Source: Frateuria sp. Soil773
GTDB taxonomy: Bacteria > Pseudomonadota > Gammaproteobacteria > Xanthomonadales > Rhodanobacteraceae
Length of the DNA: 64,000 nucleotides
Direction: 5' to 3'
Assembly (NCBI RefSeq): GCF_001428405.1
Contig: NZ_LMSL01000041.1
Coordinates: forward strand, 479,384 to 543,383
Shown here: piece after piece, positions 45,638 to 56,153 of the stretch
Layout: each line of letters begins with the position of its first letter
How positions within the stretch are numbered: position 1 is the stretch's first letter
The notes under the pieces: generated by a model
Told to the model about the DNA's origin: nothing
The model's database searches: none
The model's input: the letters and a program-made list of their open reading frames with translations, nothing else
Made by a program: the position numbers and the translations under genes

Positions 45638-48600
45638 TCAGCCGCACCACACCCTGGCGTTGCGGAACATGCGCATCCACGGCGAATCCTCGCCCCACTG
45701 CTCGGGGTGCCAGCTCATCTGCGCGCTGCGGAACACGCGCTCCGGATGCGGCATCAGGATCGTCACGCGCCCGTCCGCGGCGGTGAAGCCGGCGAGGCCG
45801 CCCGGCGAGCCATTCGGGTTGAGCGGGTAGTTCTCGGTCGGCTTGCCGCGGTTGTCCACGAAGCGCGCCGCGCCGCCCGATTTCGACGGGCTGCACTCGT
45901 ACGGGAAGCTCACCCGGCCTTCGCCGTGCGCCACCGCCACCGGGATGCGCGAGCCGGCCATGCCCTTGAAGAACAGGCTGGGCGAATCGAGCACTTCCAG
46001 CGTGGCCAGGCGCGCCTCGTACTGCTCGGAAGCGTTGCGCAGGAACTTCGGCCAGTGCTTCGCGCCGGGGATGATGTCCTTGAGCTGGCTCAGCATCTGG
46101 CAGCCGTTGCACACGCCCAGCGCGAACTTCGTCTCGTCGGCGAAGAACGCGGCGAACTGCGCGCGCAGCGATTCGTTGTAGAGGATCGAGGTGGCCCAGC
46201 CGCGGCCGGCGCCGAGCACGTCGCCGTAGGAGAAGCCGCCGCAGGCGGCGAAGCCGCGGAAGTCGGCCAGCTTCACGCGCCCGCTGGCGAGGTCGGACAT
46301 GTGCACGTCCACCGCCTCGAAGCCGGCGCGGGCGAACGCGGCCGCCATCTCGACCTGGCCGTTGACGCCCTGCTCGCGCAGGATCGCCACGCGCGGGCGC
46401 GCGCCCGTGGCGATGAACGGCGCGGCGACGTCCTCGGCCGGATCGAAGCCGAGCTTCGGGCTGATGCCCGGGTCGGCATCGTCGACGCGCCATTCCAGTT
46501 CGGCGTCGGCGCTCAACGGGTTGTCGCGCAGCCGCTGCATCGCGTGGCTGGTCTCGTTCCAGGCGCCGAACAGGGTGGTCCAGTTCCACTTGAACAAGGT
46601 ATCGCTGCCGAGGAACAGCTTGATGCCCAGCTTTTCCTTCGGCCGTCCGATGCGATGGCTCATGCCGGCCAGGCCGTGCTTGACCAGCAGCGCCTCGAAC
46701 GCCTCGCGGTTGGCCTCGGCCACCTGCATCACCGCGCCCAGTTCCTCGTTGAACAGCGCGCGCAAGGTCGCCTCGGCCCAGCCGTCCAGGTGGATCTCCA
46801 GGCCGCAGTGGCCGGCGAAGGCCATCTCCAGCAGGGTGACGATCGCACCGCCGTCGGAACGGTCGTGGTAGGCCAGCAGCAGGCCGGCGCGGTTGGCTTC
46901 CTGCACCAGCTCGAACAGCGCCTTCAGCCGCTTGGCGTCGTCCAGGTCCGGCGGCACCCCGCCGCCGCGGTTGAACACCTGGGTCAGCGCGGAGCCGCCG
47001 AGGCGGTCGCGGCCGGCGCCCAGGTCGACCAGCCACAGTTCGGTGGCGCCGCGGTCGAGCTTGAGCTGGGGGGTGAGCGTGCGGCGCACGTCGCCGACGC
47101 GGGCGAAGCCGGTGATCACCAGCGACACCGGCGACACCGTGCGCTGCGGCTGGTCGCCGTCCTGCCACACGGTCTGCATCGACAGCGAGTCCTTGCCGAC
47201 CGGGATGGAGATGTCCAGCGCCGGGCACAGCTCCATGCCGACCGCCTGCACCGCGTCGAACAGGGCGGCGTCCTCGCCCGGATGGTTCACCGCGGCCATC
47301 CAGTTGGCGGACAGGCGGATCTCGCCCAGCGAGTCGATCGGCGCGGCCGCCAGGTTGGTGATCGCCTCGCCCACCGCGAGGCGCGCCGCGTCGGCGCTGT
47401 CGAGCAGGGCCACCGGCGCGCGCTCGGCCATCGCCATCGCCTCGCCGCGGTAGCCGTCGAAGTCGGTCATGGTCACCGCGCAGTCGGCCACCGGCACCTG
47501 CCACGGGCCGACCATCGGGTCGCGGTGGTTCAGGCCGCCGACGGTGCGGTCGCCGATGGTGATCAGGAAGCTCTTGCTGCCCACCGTGGGCAGGCGCAGC
47601 ACGCGCAGCACCGCCTCGTCCATGCCGATGCCGGACAGGTCCGGCACCAGGTCGACGCGCGGCTTGATCCGCTTCGCGTCGCGGTGCATCCGCGGCGGCT
47701 TGCCGAACAGCACGTCCATCGGCAGGTCGATCACAACCTCCCGGGGTTCGGGATTCGAGATTCGGGATTCGTCAGGAGCAACAGCAGCCCGCGTCACCAG
47801 CAAGCGACGTTCTTCGGTGGCGACGCCGACCACCGCGTACGGGCAGCGCTCGCGCGCGCAGTACGCCTCGAACTCGGGCAGGTCGTCGTGGGCGATCGCC
47901 AGCACGTAGCGTTCCTGCGACTCGTTGCTCCACACCTGCATCGGCGACAGCGAGGGGTCGTCGCAGGGGATCTTCGACAGGTCGATCTCGCCGCCGACGC
48001 CGGCGTCGTTGAGCAGTTCGGGGATCGCGTTGGAGAGGCCGCCCGCGCCGACGTCGTGGATGCTGACGATCGGGTTGTTCTCGCCGCGCGCCCAGCAACT
48101 GTCGATCACCTGCTGGCAGCGCCGCTCCATCTCGGCGTTGTCGCGCTGCACCGAGGCGAAATCCAGCTCCGCGCTGGAGGCGCCGGAAGCCACCGACGAG
48201 GCGGCGCCGCCACCCAGGCCGATCAGCATCGCCGGCCCGCCCAGCACGATCACCGCGTGGCCGGGCTGCAGTTCGCGCTTCTGCACGTGGTCGGCGCGGA
48301 TGTTGGCGAGGCCGCCGGCCAGCATGATCGGCTTGTCGTAGCCGCGGCGCACGCCGGCTTCGCCGGTCTCGTGCTCGTAGGTGCGGAAATAGCCACCCAG
48401 GCAGGGCCGGCCGAATTCGTTGTTGAAGGCGGCGGCGCCGAGCGGGCCGTCGCGCATGATCTCGAACGCCGATGCCATGCGCGGCGGCAGCGGACGCTCC
48501 ACCTCCCACGGCTGCGGGTGGCCGGGGATGCGCAGGTCGGATACCGAGAAGCCGGTGAGCCCGGCCTTCGGCTTGGCGCCGCGTCCGGTGGCGCCCTCGT

Positions 48601-49534
48601 CGCGGATCTCGCCGCCGGCGCCGGTGGCCGCGCCCGGCCACGGCGCGATCGCGGTGGGATGGTTGTGCGTCTCCACCTTGATCGCGTAGTCGATCCGTTC
48701 CTGGTGCGCGCGCCACACGCCGTCGGCGTCGGCGAAGAAGCGCCCCCCCTCGCTGCCCTCGATCACCGCCGCGTTGTCCTTGTAGGCGGACAGCGTGTGC
48801 GCGGGTGCGTGCTGGTGGGTGTTCTTGATCATGCCGAACAGGCTCTTGTCCTGTTCCTCGCCGTCGAGCGTCCAGCTCGCGTTGAACACCTTGTGGCGGC
48901 AATGCTCGGAATTGGCCTGGGCGAACATGAACAGTTCGGCGTCGGTGGGATCGCGGCCCAGCTCCGCGTAGCGCTCGGCGAGGTAGTCGATCTCGTCGTC
49001 GGCCAGCGCCAGGCCGAGTTCCGCATTGGCTTTCGCCAGCGCGCCGCGCGCATCGCCGCCCAGCGCGACGTGCATCAGGTCGCCGGGCGCGCCGCCGAGG
49101 AACAGGCCCTGCGCCTGCTCCAGCGAGGTCAGCACCGACTGCGTCATCGTGTCGCACAGTACCGCCAGCACCGCGGCGTGCGCCGGCGTGCCCGGTTCCG
49201 GCAACCCGCTCGCCAGCCAGGCCTGCCCGCGCTCCACCCGGCGCACGTCGAAGCCGGCGCCGTGCAGGATGTCGGTGGCCTTGCTCGACCACGGCGAGAT
49301 CGTGCCGAAACGGGGCACGACCCATAGCGTGGCCGGCTCCGGCGCGGCGTCCTTGGCCTCGAGCACCTCCAGCAGGCGCTTGCGTTCGGCGCCCTCGGGC
49401 GCGGCGGCCGCGTCGAGGAAATAGACGAACCAGGCGGCCTGCACCCTGGCGCCGCGATGCAGGGCATCGAGGCGGGCGTTCAGTCGGTCGAGGCGAAACG
49501 GCGAAAGGGCGCTCTGCCCGTCGAGTGCGATCAT
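45638..49534 (-). CDS. purL: Phosphoribosylformylglycinamidine synthase (single-chain PurL)
   Basis: 1298 aa, the usual length for the large gammaproteobacterial form. The central ATP-grasp-like synthetase domains include [23 protein letters not shown] and ALADGLPxG-type repeats. The C-terminal class I glutaminase has [12 protein letters not shown] with nucleophile Cys1142, and PHPERVFR with the catalytic His. It makes FGAM from FGAR in purine synthesis. A segment encoding [11 protein letters not shown] (47743-47772 region) consists of a simple DNA repeat inserted in frame, described separately. The 44866 gene follows closely. Confidence 0.96.
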   Translation of the reverse strand: MIALDGQSALSPFRLDRLNARLDALHRGARVQAAWFVYFLDAAAAPEGAERKRLLEVLEAKDAAPEPATLWVVPRFGTISPWSSKATDILHGAGFDVRRVERGQAWLASGLPEPGTPAHAAVLAVLCDTMTQSVLTSLEQAQGLFLGGAPGDLMHVALGGDARGALAKANAELGLALADDEIDYLAERYAELGRDPTDAELFMFAQANSEHCRHKVFNASWTLDGEEQDKSLFGMIKNTHQHAPAHTLSAYKDNAAVIEGSEGGRFFADADGVWRAHQERIDYAIKVETHNHPTAIAPWPGAATGAGGEIRDEGATGRGAKPKAGLTGFSVSDLRIPGHPQPWEVERPLPPRMASAFEIMRDGPLGAAAFNNEFGRPCLGGYFRTYEHETGEAGVRRGYDKPIMLAGGLANIRADHVQKRELQPGHAVIVLGGPAMLIGLGGGAASSVASGASSAELDFASVQRDNAEMERRCQQVIDSCWARGENNPIVSIHDVGAGGLSNAIPELLNDAGVGGEIDLSKIPCDDPSLSPMQVWSNESQERYVLAIAHDDLPEFEAYCARERCPYAVVGVATEERRLLVTRAAVAPDESRISNPEPREVVIDLPMDVLFGKPPRMHRDAKRIKPRVDLVPDLSGIGMDEAVLRVLRLPTVGSKSFLITIGDRTVGGLNHRDPMVGPWQVPVADCAVTMTDFDGYRGEAMAMAERAPVALLDSADAARLAVGEAITNLAAAPIDSLGEIRLSANWMAAVNHPGEDAALFDAVQAVGMELCPALDISIPVGKDSLSMQTVWQDGDQPQRTVSPVSLVITGFARVGDVRRTLTPQLKLDRGATELWLVDLGAGRDRLGGSALTQVFNRGGGVPPDLDDAKRLKALFELVQEANRAGLLLAYHDRSDGGAIVTLLEMAFAGHCGLEIHLDGWAEATLRALFNEELGAVMQVAEANREAFEALLVKHGLAGMSHRIGRPKEKLGIKLFLGSDTLFKWNWTTLFGAWNETSHAMQRLRDNPLSADAELEWRVDDADPGISPKLGFDPAEDVAAPFIATGARPRVAILREQGVNGQVEMAAAFARAGFEAVDVHMSDLASGRVKLADFRGFAACGGFSYGDVLGAGRGWATSILYNESLRAQFAAFFADETKFALGVCNGCQMLSQLKDIIPGAKHWPKFLRNASEQYEARLATLEVLDSPSLFFKGMAGSRIPVAVAHGEGRVSFPYECSPSKSGGAARFVDNRGKPTENYPLNPNGSPGGLAGFTAADGRVTILMPHPERVFRSAQMSWHPEQWGEDSPWMRMFRNARVWCG
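47743..47772. repeat. Heptamer repeat (attcggg type) inside purL
   Basis: ggttcgggattcgagattcg followed by ggattcg: about four degenerate copies of a 7 bp unit. Simple repeats of this kind are normally intergenic in Xanthomonadales. Here it is in frame and adds about ten residues between the synthetase subdomains of PurL, without breaking the frame. Confidence 0.75.
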
Positions 49535-49587
49535 GCGGGGGGAATGGCGCTATGAAAGGAAACGCCTATTCTACCCCATGCTGCAGG

Positions 49588-49615
49588 ACAACAAAGCGGG
49601 CGGCCCGGCGCCCGC
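49588..49615 (-). terminator. Rho-independent terminator after dsbC
   Basis: On the minus strand, GCGGGCG (49615-49609), a 6 nt loop, and CGCCCGC (49602-49596) form a 7 bp GC stem, followed directly by TTTGTTGT. It starts 13 nt after the dsbC stop codon. Confidence 0.7.
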
Positions 49616-49627
49616 CCCGGCGCGGCC

Positions 49628-50395
49628 TCAGCCGCCGCTGGCGGCGGTTTTCTGCACCATCTTCAATAGCTTGTCCGGCGGCACGTAGCCGCCCAGCACC
49701 ATGCCGTCCGAGCCGATGATCGTGGGCGTGCCGTTGACGCCGAGCTTGAGGCCCAGGTCGAACTGGTCCTTGACCGGGTTGGCGCAACTGGCCGGCTTGG
49801 GCGCCTTGCCCTCCTTCGCCGCGGTGAACGCCGCCTTGCGGTCGGCTGCGCACCATACCGAGACCATCTCCTTGTAGGTCGGCGTCTCGTTGCCTGCGGT
49901 GGTGGTCACGCCTTCGCGCGGCCAGGCCAGGTATTCCACCGCGATGCCTTCCTTGTTGAACTCGGCGATGTGCTCGTGCAGCGCGCGGCAGTAGCCGCAG
50001 TTCACGTCGGTGAACACGGTGACCGTGTACTTCGGGTTGGCCGGGGCGAACACGATGCGCTGCGCCGCCGGCACCTTGGCCAGTTCGGCCTTGCGGAAGC
50101 CGGCCCAGGCCGCCTCGCTGAGGTTGCTCTTGCTGCCCAGGTCGATCAGGTCGCCGTTGAGCATGTACTTGCCGTCGGCGCTGACGTAGACGAGGTGGCC
50201 CGAGGCGATCACCTGGTAGAAGCCGGGCAGCCTGGCCGGCGTCACCGAGTCGATCTCGACCTGGGCGGACAGGCTCTTCACCGCCTTGCGCACCAACTGT
50301 TCGGCATTGGCGTTCGCCGCGCCGCCTTCATCCGCGGCGCAGGCGCCGAGCGCGAATCCGCTGGCGACCACCGCCAGCAACAGCTTCTTCAACAT
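49628..50395 (-). CDS. dsbC: Thiol:disulfide interchange protein DsbC
   Basis: 255 aa periplasmic isomerase. The signal peptide is MLKKLLLAVVASGFALGACA; LGAC could be a lipobox but is not ideal. A dimerisation domain follows (about 30-105), then a thioredoxin fold with the CGYC active site (C133, C136), a second Cys pair (SVWCAAD, ASCANPV) and the cis-proline loop GVNGTPTII. It reshuffles wrong disulfides, probably those of EptA and secreted enzymes among others. The ATG is at 50395 and a clear terminator follows. Confidence 0.92.
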   Translation of the reverse strand: MLKKLLLAVVASGFALGACAADEGGAANANAEQLVRKAVKSLSAQVEIDSVTPARLPGFYQVIASGHLVYVSADGKYMLNGDLIDLGSKSNLSEAAWAGFRKAELAKVPAAQRIVFAPANPKYTVTVFTDVNCGYCRALHEHIAEFNKEGIAVEYLAWPREGVTTTAGNETPTYKEMVSVWCAADRKAAFTAAKEGKAPKPASCANPVKDQFDLGLKLGVNGTPTIIGSDGMVLGGYVPPDKLLKMVQKTAASGG

Positions 50396-50524
50396 CGTCG
50401 ACCTCGCTTGCCGGCCGGGGCAGCCAGCGCATCGGCCGATTCTCGCACAGCCGGCCGGGCCCGTCCCCGACCGCCGTCCGGGATGCCGCGACCCGCCGCC
50501 GGCAGCCACGGAGCCCATGCGAGG

Positions 50525-50554
50525 GCGCGGCCCCGCCCCGGGCTGAGGCCGCGC
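50525..50554 (-). terminator. GC hairpin after the isopeptidase-like gene
   Basis: GCGCGGCC (50525-50532) and GGCCGCGC (50547-50554) form a perfect 8 bp stem with a 14 nt loop, 8 nt downstream of the S9 peptidase stop on the minus strand. No T-tract follows. Confidence 0.4.
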
Positions 50555-50562
50555 GCCGGCGG

Positions 50563-52950
50563 TCAGCGGATACCGGGCAAGTCCGCCGGACAGGCGGGCA
50601 AGGCGGCCTTCATCGCATCCCATTGCCGGTACCGCCCGGCCTTGGCCGGATCGGGATCCTTGCGACCGTTGAGCCAGTAGTCGTACCAGTCCACGTTGCG
50701 GCCCTGCTCGGCCAGCCGCTCGCGCGGCTTGACCAGTTCGTGGTCGCCGTTGCGGATGTAGAGCAGGTCGACGGGCTTGTCCTGGGCGCGCAGCGCCGCG
50801 TAGTCGTCCCAGCCGTACTGCAGGGCCACCGGGCTGTTGAACGCCATCAGGATCGGCGTGCAGATGCGGTCCAGATGGAACCCGGGCGAATCCCTGAGCC
50901 AGGTTTGCAGGCCCTTGCCGAACGGTTTCTCGCCGCCCATCTTGGCGCGGAACATCTTCTCGCGCTCGGTTCCCATGTAGTCGATGTTCTGCAGGTACTC
51001 GGGATAGCTGTCGGAACTGGCCTCGGCAATCGTCGCCGCCTTGTATGCGCCGGGCTGCTCGATCATTCCCTGGTAGACGTTCGGGCCCATGTGGCTCCAG
51101 GTGATGATGCCCACCTTGCCCGGATCGACCAGGCCTTCCTTCGACAGCTGCCGGATCGCCGCGCGGTATCCGGCCGCGCCGGTCTTCGCCTCCCCGGATT
51201 TCCCGAAATCCTTCCGGATCTCGTCCACCTGCAGCACCAGCATGTCGCGCGCCGCCAGCGCGCGCGCGGCGAAGCCCGTGGCCGAGGGGCCGTCGACCAG
51301 GAATTCGTCGCGATCGAGGTTGTGGGTCTGGATCACCAGCGGGTAGCGATGGCCGGGCCTGAAACCCGGCGGCTTGACCAGGGCGCCGTCCCAGGCTTCG
51401 CCGTCGGGGTCGCGCCACCGGTAGAGCGCCGCCGTGCCGCGCGCGATGCCTGCGATCTGCGGATTCGGATCGAGCAGGACCTTGCCATGTCCCTTGGCGT
51501 CCTCGGCGACCAGCACCGGCGGCTCGTCCAGCGCCTGCCTTACCGTCGCCTTGAACTTGCTCACGTCGGCGGGCGCATCGGCGCTTTTCGCGCTCCACTT
51601 GCCGTCGCCGGCCCGGGTGTAGACCGTCACGGTCTTACCGGCCTGTGCGCCGGAGGCCATGAACTCGGCGACCAGCTCGCGGCCTCCCGCACGCCAGTAC
51701 AGCGCGGAAAGCCGCTTGCGCTTGCCGTGGGAAGGCTTCGAGATGTCGATCGGCGCCTGCGGCTGCAGGCAGGAAAACGCCTTCGACCCGATCTCGACCA
51801 CGGCGATGGTGCACGGATAGACCGGGCCGTTCCCGGGAACCTCGGCCAGCGGCGGATAGGCTCCCGGCAGGGCGATGCGCGCATCGTCGTCGCTCCAGGC
51901 CGCCGTCACGGCGTCCTCGAAGTTCATCATCAGGTCGATCGGCGAAGTGGTGAGCAGCGACACGGAGCCGCTGCCGAGATCCACCATCGCGTATTGCTTG
52001 AGCCGGAAATAGCCGCTGCTGCCCACGGTTTCCGGCGTATCGGCGACGATCTGCAGGCCCGGATACGCGATGAGCGGCCTGTACCTCTCCCAGGACCTGG
52101 GGATGCGGTGGACGAACGTGGTGACCAGCAGCTTCGAACCGTCCGACGACTGCGCCAGCTTGGTGTCCTTCAACAGGATCGGCGACTTGCGGTCCGCCGC
52201 CAGCACCTGCGCGGGATGCCCTTCCTCCACGCGCCACAGCTCGTCGCTGCTGCGCTCGAATTCCGCGTCGACCCAGCGGGGGAATATCAGCGGCAGATCG
52301 TTCTGCCCGGTCGCCTCCACGATGTCCGGCAGCGCGGGGCCGGCGGTCTGGTACAGCTCGCTCGCCGTGACCGGCCGGTGCGCGAGATAGACGATCGCGC
52401 CGTCGCGCTCCTCGAACTTGCTGACGTCCTGGTCCGCTCTGCTCAGCGCGACCGGGGTGCCGCCATCGATCCCTGCGCGGTACAGATGCCGCGCCCCGTC
52501 GTCGTCGGCGGCCAGGTACAGCACGCTCCGCGAATCGCCACTCCAGAACCAGCTACCGAGCGGATCGCGGTTGGACGCCCCGCCCACGCTCAGCAGCGGC
52601 CGGGCGCCGTCGAACGCCTCCGCCCCGGTGCCATGCAGGTATGCATCCACCTGGCGGCTGTCGAACAGCCAGATCGTGGCGATGCGCCTGCCGCTGTCCA
52701 GGTCGCCGCGCATCGTCGCGGCGACGAAGTGCGTACCGTCGGGCGAAAAGCGGACCCTGGAAACCCCCACGCTCCGCTGCTCGGGAGTGAGGAAGGTCGA
52801 GAACCCGATGCTGTCGCGCACCGTCCAGCGGCGCGCTGCGGCAGTGGCGGTCGGTGCAGTGGCAGCGGCGGTGGTGACGGCGGTGACGGCGGTGGCCGCC
52901 ACTGCGATGCACAGGACGAGCGCGAACGGTTGCAATGGATGATGCGTCAT
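50563..52950 (-). CDS. S9 family peptidase resembling lasso-peptide isopeptidase (AtxE2-like)
   Basis: 795 aa with an Ala/Thr-rich export signal, a beta-propeller-type N-terminal domain, and a C-terminal alpha/beta-hydrolase domain. KPPGFRPGHRYPLVIQTH, FLVDGPSATGFAARALAARD, the nucleophile in ITWSHMGPNVYQG (S619) and NGDHELVKPRERLAEQGRNVDW (H737) have the layout of lasso-peptide isopeptidases. Those enzymes open the macrolactam ring of lasso peptides and are encoded with a TonB receptor and FecI/FecR, as here. The elbow is WSHMG rather than the usual GWSxGG, and I cannot place the catalytic acid. I chose the ATG at 52950 because GGAG lies 6 nt upstream; in-frame ATGs at 52956 and 52977 are alternatives. 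A general dipeptidyl peptidase role remains possible. Confidence 0.75.
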   Translation of the reverse strand: MTHHPLQPFALVLCIAVAATAVTAVTTAAATAPTATAAARRWTVRDSIGFSTFLTPEQRSVGVSRVRFSPDGTHFVAATMRGDLDSGRRIATIWLFDSRQVDAYLHGTGAEAFDGARPLLSVGGASNRDPLGSWFWSGDSRSVLYLAADDDGARHLYRAGIDGGTPVALSRADQDVSKFEERDGAIVYLAHRPVTASELYQTAGPALPDIVEATGQNDLPLIFPRWVDAEFERSSDELWRVEEGHPAQVLAADRKSPILLKDTKLAQSSDGSKLLVTTFVHRIPRSWERYRPLIAYPGLQIVADTPETVGSSGYFRLKQYAMVDLGSGSVSLLTTSPIDLMMNFEDAVTAAWSDDDARIALPGAYPPLAEVPGNGPVYPCTIAVVEIGSKAFSCLQPQAPIDISKPSHGKRKRLSALYWRAGGRELVAEFMASGAQAGKTVTVYTRAGDGKWSAKSADAPADVSKFKATVRQALDEPPVLVAEDAKGHGKVLLDPNPQIAGIARGTAALYRWRDPDGEAWDGALVKPPGFRPGHRYPLVIQTHNLDRDEFLVDGPSATGFAARALAARDMLVLQVDEIRKDFGKSGEAKTGAAGYRAAIRQLSKEGLVDPGKVGIITWSHMGPNVYQGMIEQPGAYKAATIAEASSDSYPEYLQNIDYMGTEREKMFRAKMGGEKPFGKGLQTWLRDSPGFHLDRICTPILMAFNSPVALQYGWDDYAALRAQDKPVDLLYIRNGDHELVKPRERLAEQGRNVDWYDYWLNGRKDPDPAKAGRYRQWDAMKAALPACPADLPGIR

Positions 52951-52980
52951 CTTCATCTCCGATCGATGGACGGGCAACGG

Positions 52981-55896
52981 CTACCAGCGTGCGCCGAGGG
53001 TGAAGGACACGAAGCGTCCCCGGATGTCGCTTTCGCGCATGTCGTAGCCGTTGCCGTAGAAATTGGAATACTGTACGCGCCGGTCGAAGGCGTTGACGAC
53101 GGCCAGCTCGGCATAGGCATGGGACAGCAGCGGATAAGCCGCACCGAGCGCGCTGCCGAAGTCGTAGTGCACCGATGCGTCGAACTGCCAGACATTGCCA
53201 AGCGTGCGGGCCAGGTCGTAGTCCTCGTAGCTTCCCAGGTAGCGGCCGGCGACGTGCGCGGACCAGGGCCCGCGCGTCCAGTCCAGCGCGAGGTCGCCCT
53301 TCCATCTCGGCGCGAAGGCGTCGGCGCTGGCATACCCGAGGCGATCCTGCAGCGCGGCGCCGGGTGTGGCCGATTCGTACCTGTAGTACTGCGTCGCGCT
53401 CATCGACGGGCTGAAGGTGCCGGCCCGGGTGTCGAACCGGTAGCTGGCATCCAGGTCGTAGCCCTGCACCACCAGCCCGCCGAAATTGAGGAAGCGGCCG
53501 TCCACCTGCAGGATCTTGCCTGCGTACCCCTTGGCCACGTCCTGCGGCGTGGGCGGCGCACGCACGATCAGGTCGTCCGGAAAGGCGCCCGGCTCCTGCA
53601 CGATGAAGAAGGGATTGGGCTGCACGATGCGGTCGTCCTGGGTGACGCGGAAGTTGGTCAGGCCGACCTGCAGGTTGGCGATGGCCTTGCTCGACCAGAC
53701 GAACCCCAGCGTGCGCGAATTGCCGGTCTGGGGACGGATGCGGGGGTTGCCGCCGAAGACGACGGTGGCCGTCCCCACCTCGCCGCCGCGCAGCGGATCG
53801 GGCGGAAGATCGACCCCGTAGTTGAACTCCGGGAGCGTATAGACGGTGGGGAGGTCGGGCGCCTTGAAGGATTTGCCGTAGCCGGCCCGCAGCAGCAGCG
53901 TCTCGGCGGGCCGGAATTCCAGGCCCGCCTGCGGCGTGAACTTGCCGCCGAAATCGCTGTAGCGGTCATAGCGGCCGGCCACCGTGAGCGCCAGCCGGTC
54001 GCTCGCCTGGGACGGCCCGCTTCCCGCCAGGAGCGGCACGCGCGCCTCGGCGAACAGCGAGCGGACGTTGCGCGAGAACCTGTCCGGTGCCACCTGCCCC
54101 TCTCCCGGGGCGAACCCCCGCTGGACCTGGTGGTTGTATTCGCCGCCGAGCACCACGTCCAGGGGGCCCGCCGGCAGGTCGGCCAGCGTGCCGCGGACGA
54201 AGGCGCTGGCCGTCTGCAGCTTGCTCGCCTGGGTGACCGGCGACTCGCGGAAAATCGAGCGCAGCGTCGCAGCGGAGCCCGGCTTGCCCGGGGAGAACAG
54301 GTTGAGCGAATGCGCCGGATCGGTGCTGTCCAGCGCGTCGGACAATGCGTCGTAGTCCAGGATGGTTTCGCGCAGGTGGGTATGGTCGTAGGTCTGCCAG
54401 GCCGCGACCTCCCAGTCCCAGCGGTCGGCCCATCGCCCCCTGAGCCCGCCCAGGATGCGGGAGAAATAATCGGCCCCGACGCCGTTCGTCTGCGGGCCCT
54501 CGCTGGTGAACCGGTAGTTCACCAGCACCGGCACGCCGAAAGGGTTGTACGGATTGCTGGCCGGCACCAGGGTGTCCGTGATCGCGCCCGCCGCGGCATA
54601 GGTGTACTGCTTCACGCGCGAGCCCATGAACTGGAAGAAGCCCTGCACGCTGTCGGCGAAGTCGTAATGGCCGTTGGCGAGCACGCTGCCCCGGCGGGTG
54701 GCCGGGATGAGCATGCTGCCGGTCGCGCGGGGGCTGCACTTGTTCGGCACGCCCTGCGTGGCGAGGAAATCCGACGGCGTCAGCGTTCCGCCGGGATGTG
54801 AGGGAATGCCGGCGAACGGCGAGGACAACCCGGGCAGGTCGCCCTCGTCGGCCGAATACACGTTGCCCGGCTGGCAGGCCGTGGAACGGTTGTCCGGGCC
54901 GCCGAAGCGCCGATAGTCCTGGTTCGCAGTGAGCCTGCGCTCGGCGGCCGACAGCTCGCCGCGGCTCTGGAAACTGCCGGTCAGGGTGATGTTGCCGCGG
55001 CTGAAATTCCTGCCCCAGGCGAAACTCGCCGTGGTGTCGCGGTAACCGCCCTGGGTGGGCCGGCCGGTGGTGACGCCGAATTCGCCGCCGTCCAGGTTCT
55101 TGCGCAGGATGATGTTGACCACGCCGCCGATGGCGTCGCTCCCGTACACGGCCGAAGCCGCTTCGGGCACGACCTCGATGCGCTCGACCGCCGAGATCGG
55201 AACGAAATTGAGATCGAACGGATTGCCGTGGTACTGGTTGGCCGCCGAGCCGCCCGCCACCCGCCCGTCCAGCAGCACCAGGGTCGAGCCGATCGGCAGG
55301 CCGCGCAGGCGCACCGTTTGCGCGCCGGTATACGAATCGATTCCGGCCTCGGTCACGCTGGTGGATACCGAGGACAGGTTGTTGAGGAAATCCCCCACGG
55401 TTTTCTGGCCGCTCCGGGCGATGTCCCGGCTGGTGTAGACCTTCACTTCCTGGGGGCCCTGGATCGCCGCCGCCGGCAGGCGCGAGCCGGTAACCGTGAT
55501 CGTTGCGAGCTTCCTGGGCGCCTCCGGCGCGGCCGGTGTCGCGGACGATGCGCTTCGCGGCGACGCGGGCGGCAAGGAAGGCGCCGGCGAAATCGTCACC
55601 GTGCCGGCATCGAGAAAACGGAACTGCAGGCCGGTGCCGCGAAGAAGCGCCCGGAGCGTGTCGTGCCGCGACAGGCCGGCCGGCGCCCCCTGCGAGCGGA
55701 TGCCGGCCACGACCTGCGAGACATAGACCAGTTGCAGGTGCTCGCGCCGCGCGAATGCGTTCAGCGCATCCTTGAGCGGCATCGGAGGAATCGCCGCCTG
55801 TCTCGATTGGGCCTGGGCCGGCGGTTCGGCGGCCCTCGCCGAACCGGTGCCCAGCGCCAGTGCGATGGCGCAGGCGATAGCGGTACATCTGTGCAT
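52981..55896 (-). CDS. TonB-dependent outer-membrane receptor with N-terminal signalling (STN) domain
   Basis: 971 aa. A signal peptide ends about GSARA. An STN secretin-like domain follows (about 40-105: MPLKDALNAFARREHLQLVYVSQVVAGI in pieces), the part that contacts FecR in the periplasm. The TonB box region is near ATITVTGSRLP. The plug has LLDGRVAGGSAANQYHGNPF and IERIEVVPE-type VERIEVVPEAASAVYGSDAIGG; a 22-strand barrel ends in FVSFTLGARW. The presence of STN plus FecI/FecR means ligand binding is expected to trigger transcription. The ligand is unknown; the downstream isopeptidase points to a lasso peptide. GGGGAG lies before the ATG at 55896. The peptidase starts 30 bp after the stop. 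Confidence 0.92.
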   Translation of the reverse strand: MHRCTAIACAIALALGTGSARAAEPPAQAQSRQAAIPPMPLKDALNAFARREHLQLVYVSQVVAGIRSQGAPAGLSRHDTLRALLRGTGLQFRFLDAGTVTISPAPSLPPASPRSASSATPAAPEAPRKLATITVTGSRLPAAAIQGPQEVKVYTSRDIARSGQKTVGDFLNNLSSVSTSVTEAGIDSYTGAQTVRLRGLPIGSTLVLLDGRVAGGSAANQYHGNPFDLNFVPISAVERIEVVPEAASAVYGSDAIGGVVNIILRKNLDGGEFGVTTGRPTQGGYRDTTASFAWGRNFSRGNITLTGSFQSRGELSAAERRLTANQDYRRFGGPDNRSTACQPGNVYSADEGDLPGLSSPFAGIPSHPGGTLTPSDFLATQGVPNKCSPRATGSMLIPATRRGSVLANGHYDFADSVQGFFQFMGSRVKQYTYAAAGAITDTLVPASNPYNPFGVPVLVNYRFTSEGPQTNGVGADYFSRILGGLRGRWADRWDWEVAAWQTYDHTHLRETILDYDALSDALDSTDPAHSLNLFSPGKPGSAATLRSIFRESPVTQASKLQTASAFVRGTLADLPAGPLDVVLGGEYNHQVQRGFAPGEGQVAPDRFSRNVRSLFAEARVPLLAGSGPSQASDRLALTVAGRYDRYSDFGGKFTPQAGLEFRPAETLLLRAGYGKSFKAPDLPTVYTLPEFNYGVDLPPDPLRGGEVGTATVVFGGNPRIRPQTGNSRTLGFVWSSKAIANLQVGLTNFRVTQDDRIVQPNPFFIVQEPGAFPDDLIVRAPPTPQDVAKGYAGKILQVDGRFLNFGGLVVQGYDLDASYRFDTRAGTFSPSMSATQYYRYESATPGAALQDRLGYASADAFAPRWKGDLALDWTRGPWSAHVAGRYLGSYEDYDLARTLGNVWQFDASVHYDFGSALGAAYPLLSHAYAELAVVNAFDRRVQYSNFYGNGYDMRESDIRGRFVSFTLGARW

Positions 55897-55970
55897 GAAT
55901 GGCTCCCCTTCCCCTTGGATGGCCGGCGCGCGTATTCGCCACCGCCCGGGCGTTGCGAACGCCCTCTCGA

Positions 55971-56002
55971 CATAGGAGCCGCCGCGCGGCGAATCGGGTA
56001 CC
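55971..56002 (-). promoter_or_regulatory. Candidate ECF-sigma promoter of the TonB receptor gene
   Basis: On the minus strand GGTACCCGAT (56002-55993), then 14 nt, then CTCCTATG (55978-55971). The same first block and the same 14 nt spacing to a CTC(T)TTAT block occur upstream of fecI. It lies about 75-105 nt upstream of the receptor start, in the 257 bp gap after fecR that contains no gene. Confidence 0.5.
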
Positions 56003-56153
56003 GCCCCGCCTTCGTTTCCGGCATCCGCCGGCCGAGCATTCGCAAGCGGAATCCAGCGGCGCCGGATTCCTGGGCAGCCTGCGCAGGCATGGCGGGCAAC
56101 GCCGCCGCCGCTGGAATCGTCGATTCGCCCGCAGGCGCCATGCGGCACCGGCG

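Noticed and set aside
50623..54801. 1392-codon frame antisense to the peptidase and receptor genes
   Set aside because: Composition of a shadow frame; the opposite strand encodes two recognisable proteins across the same span.
55897..56153. Possible lasso precursor peptide gene in the fecR-receptor gap
   Set aside because: No short frame with a ribosome binding site and a lasso-like core (Gly start, Asp/Glu at 7-9) could be found by eye.
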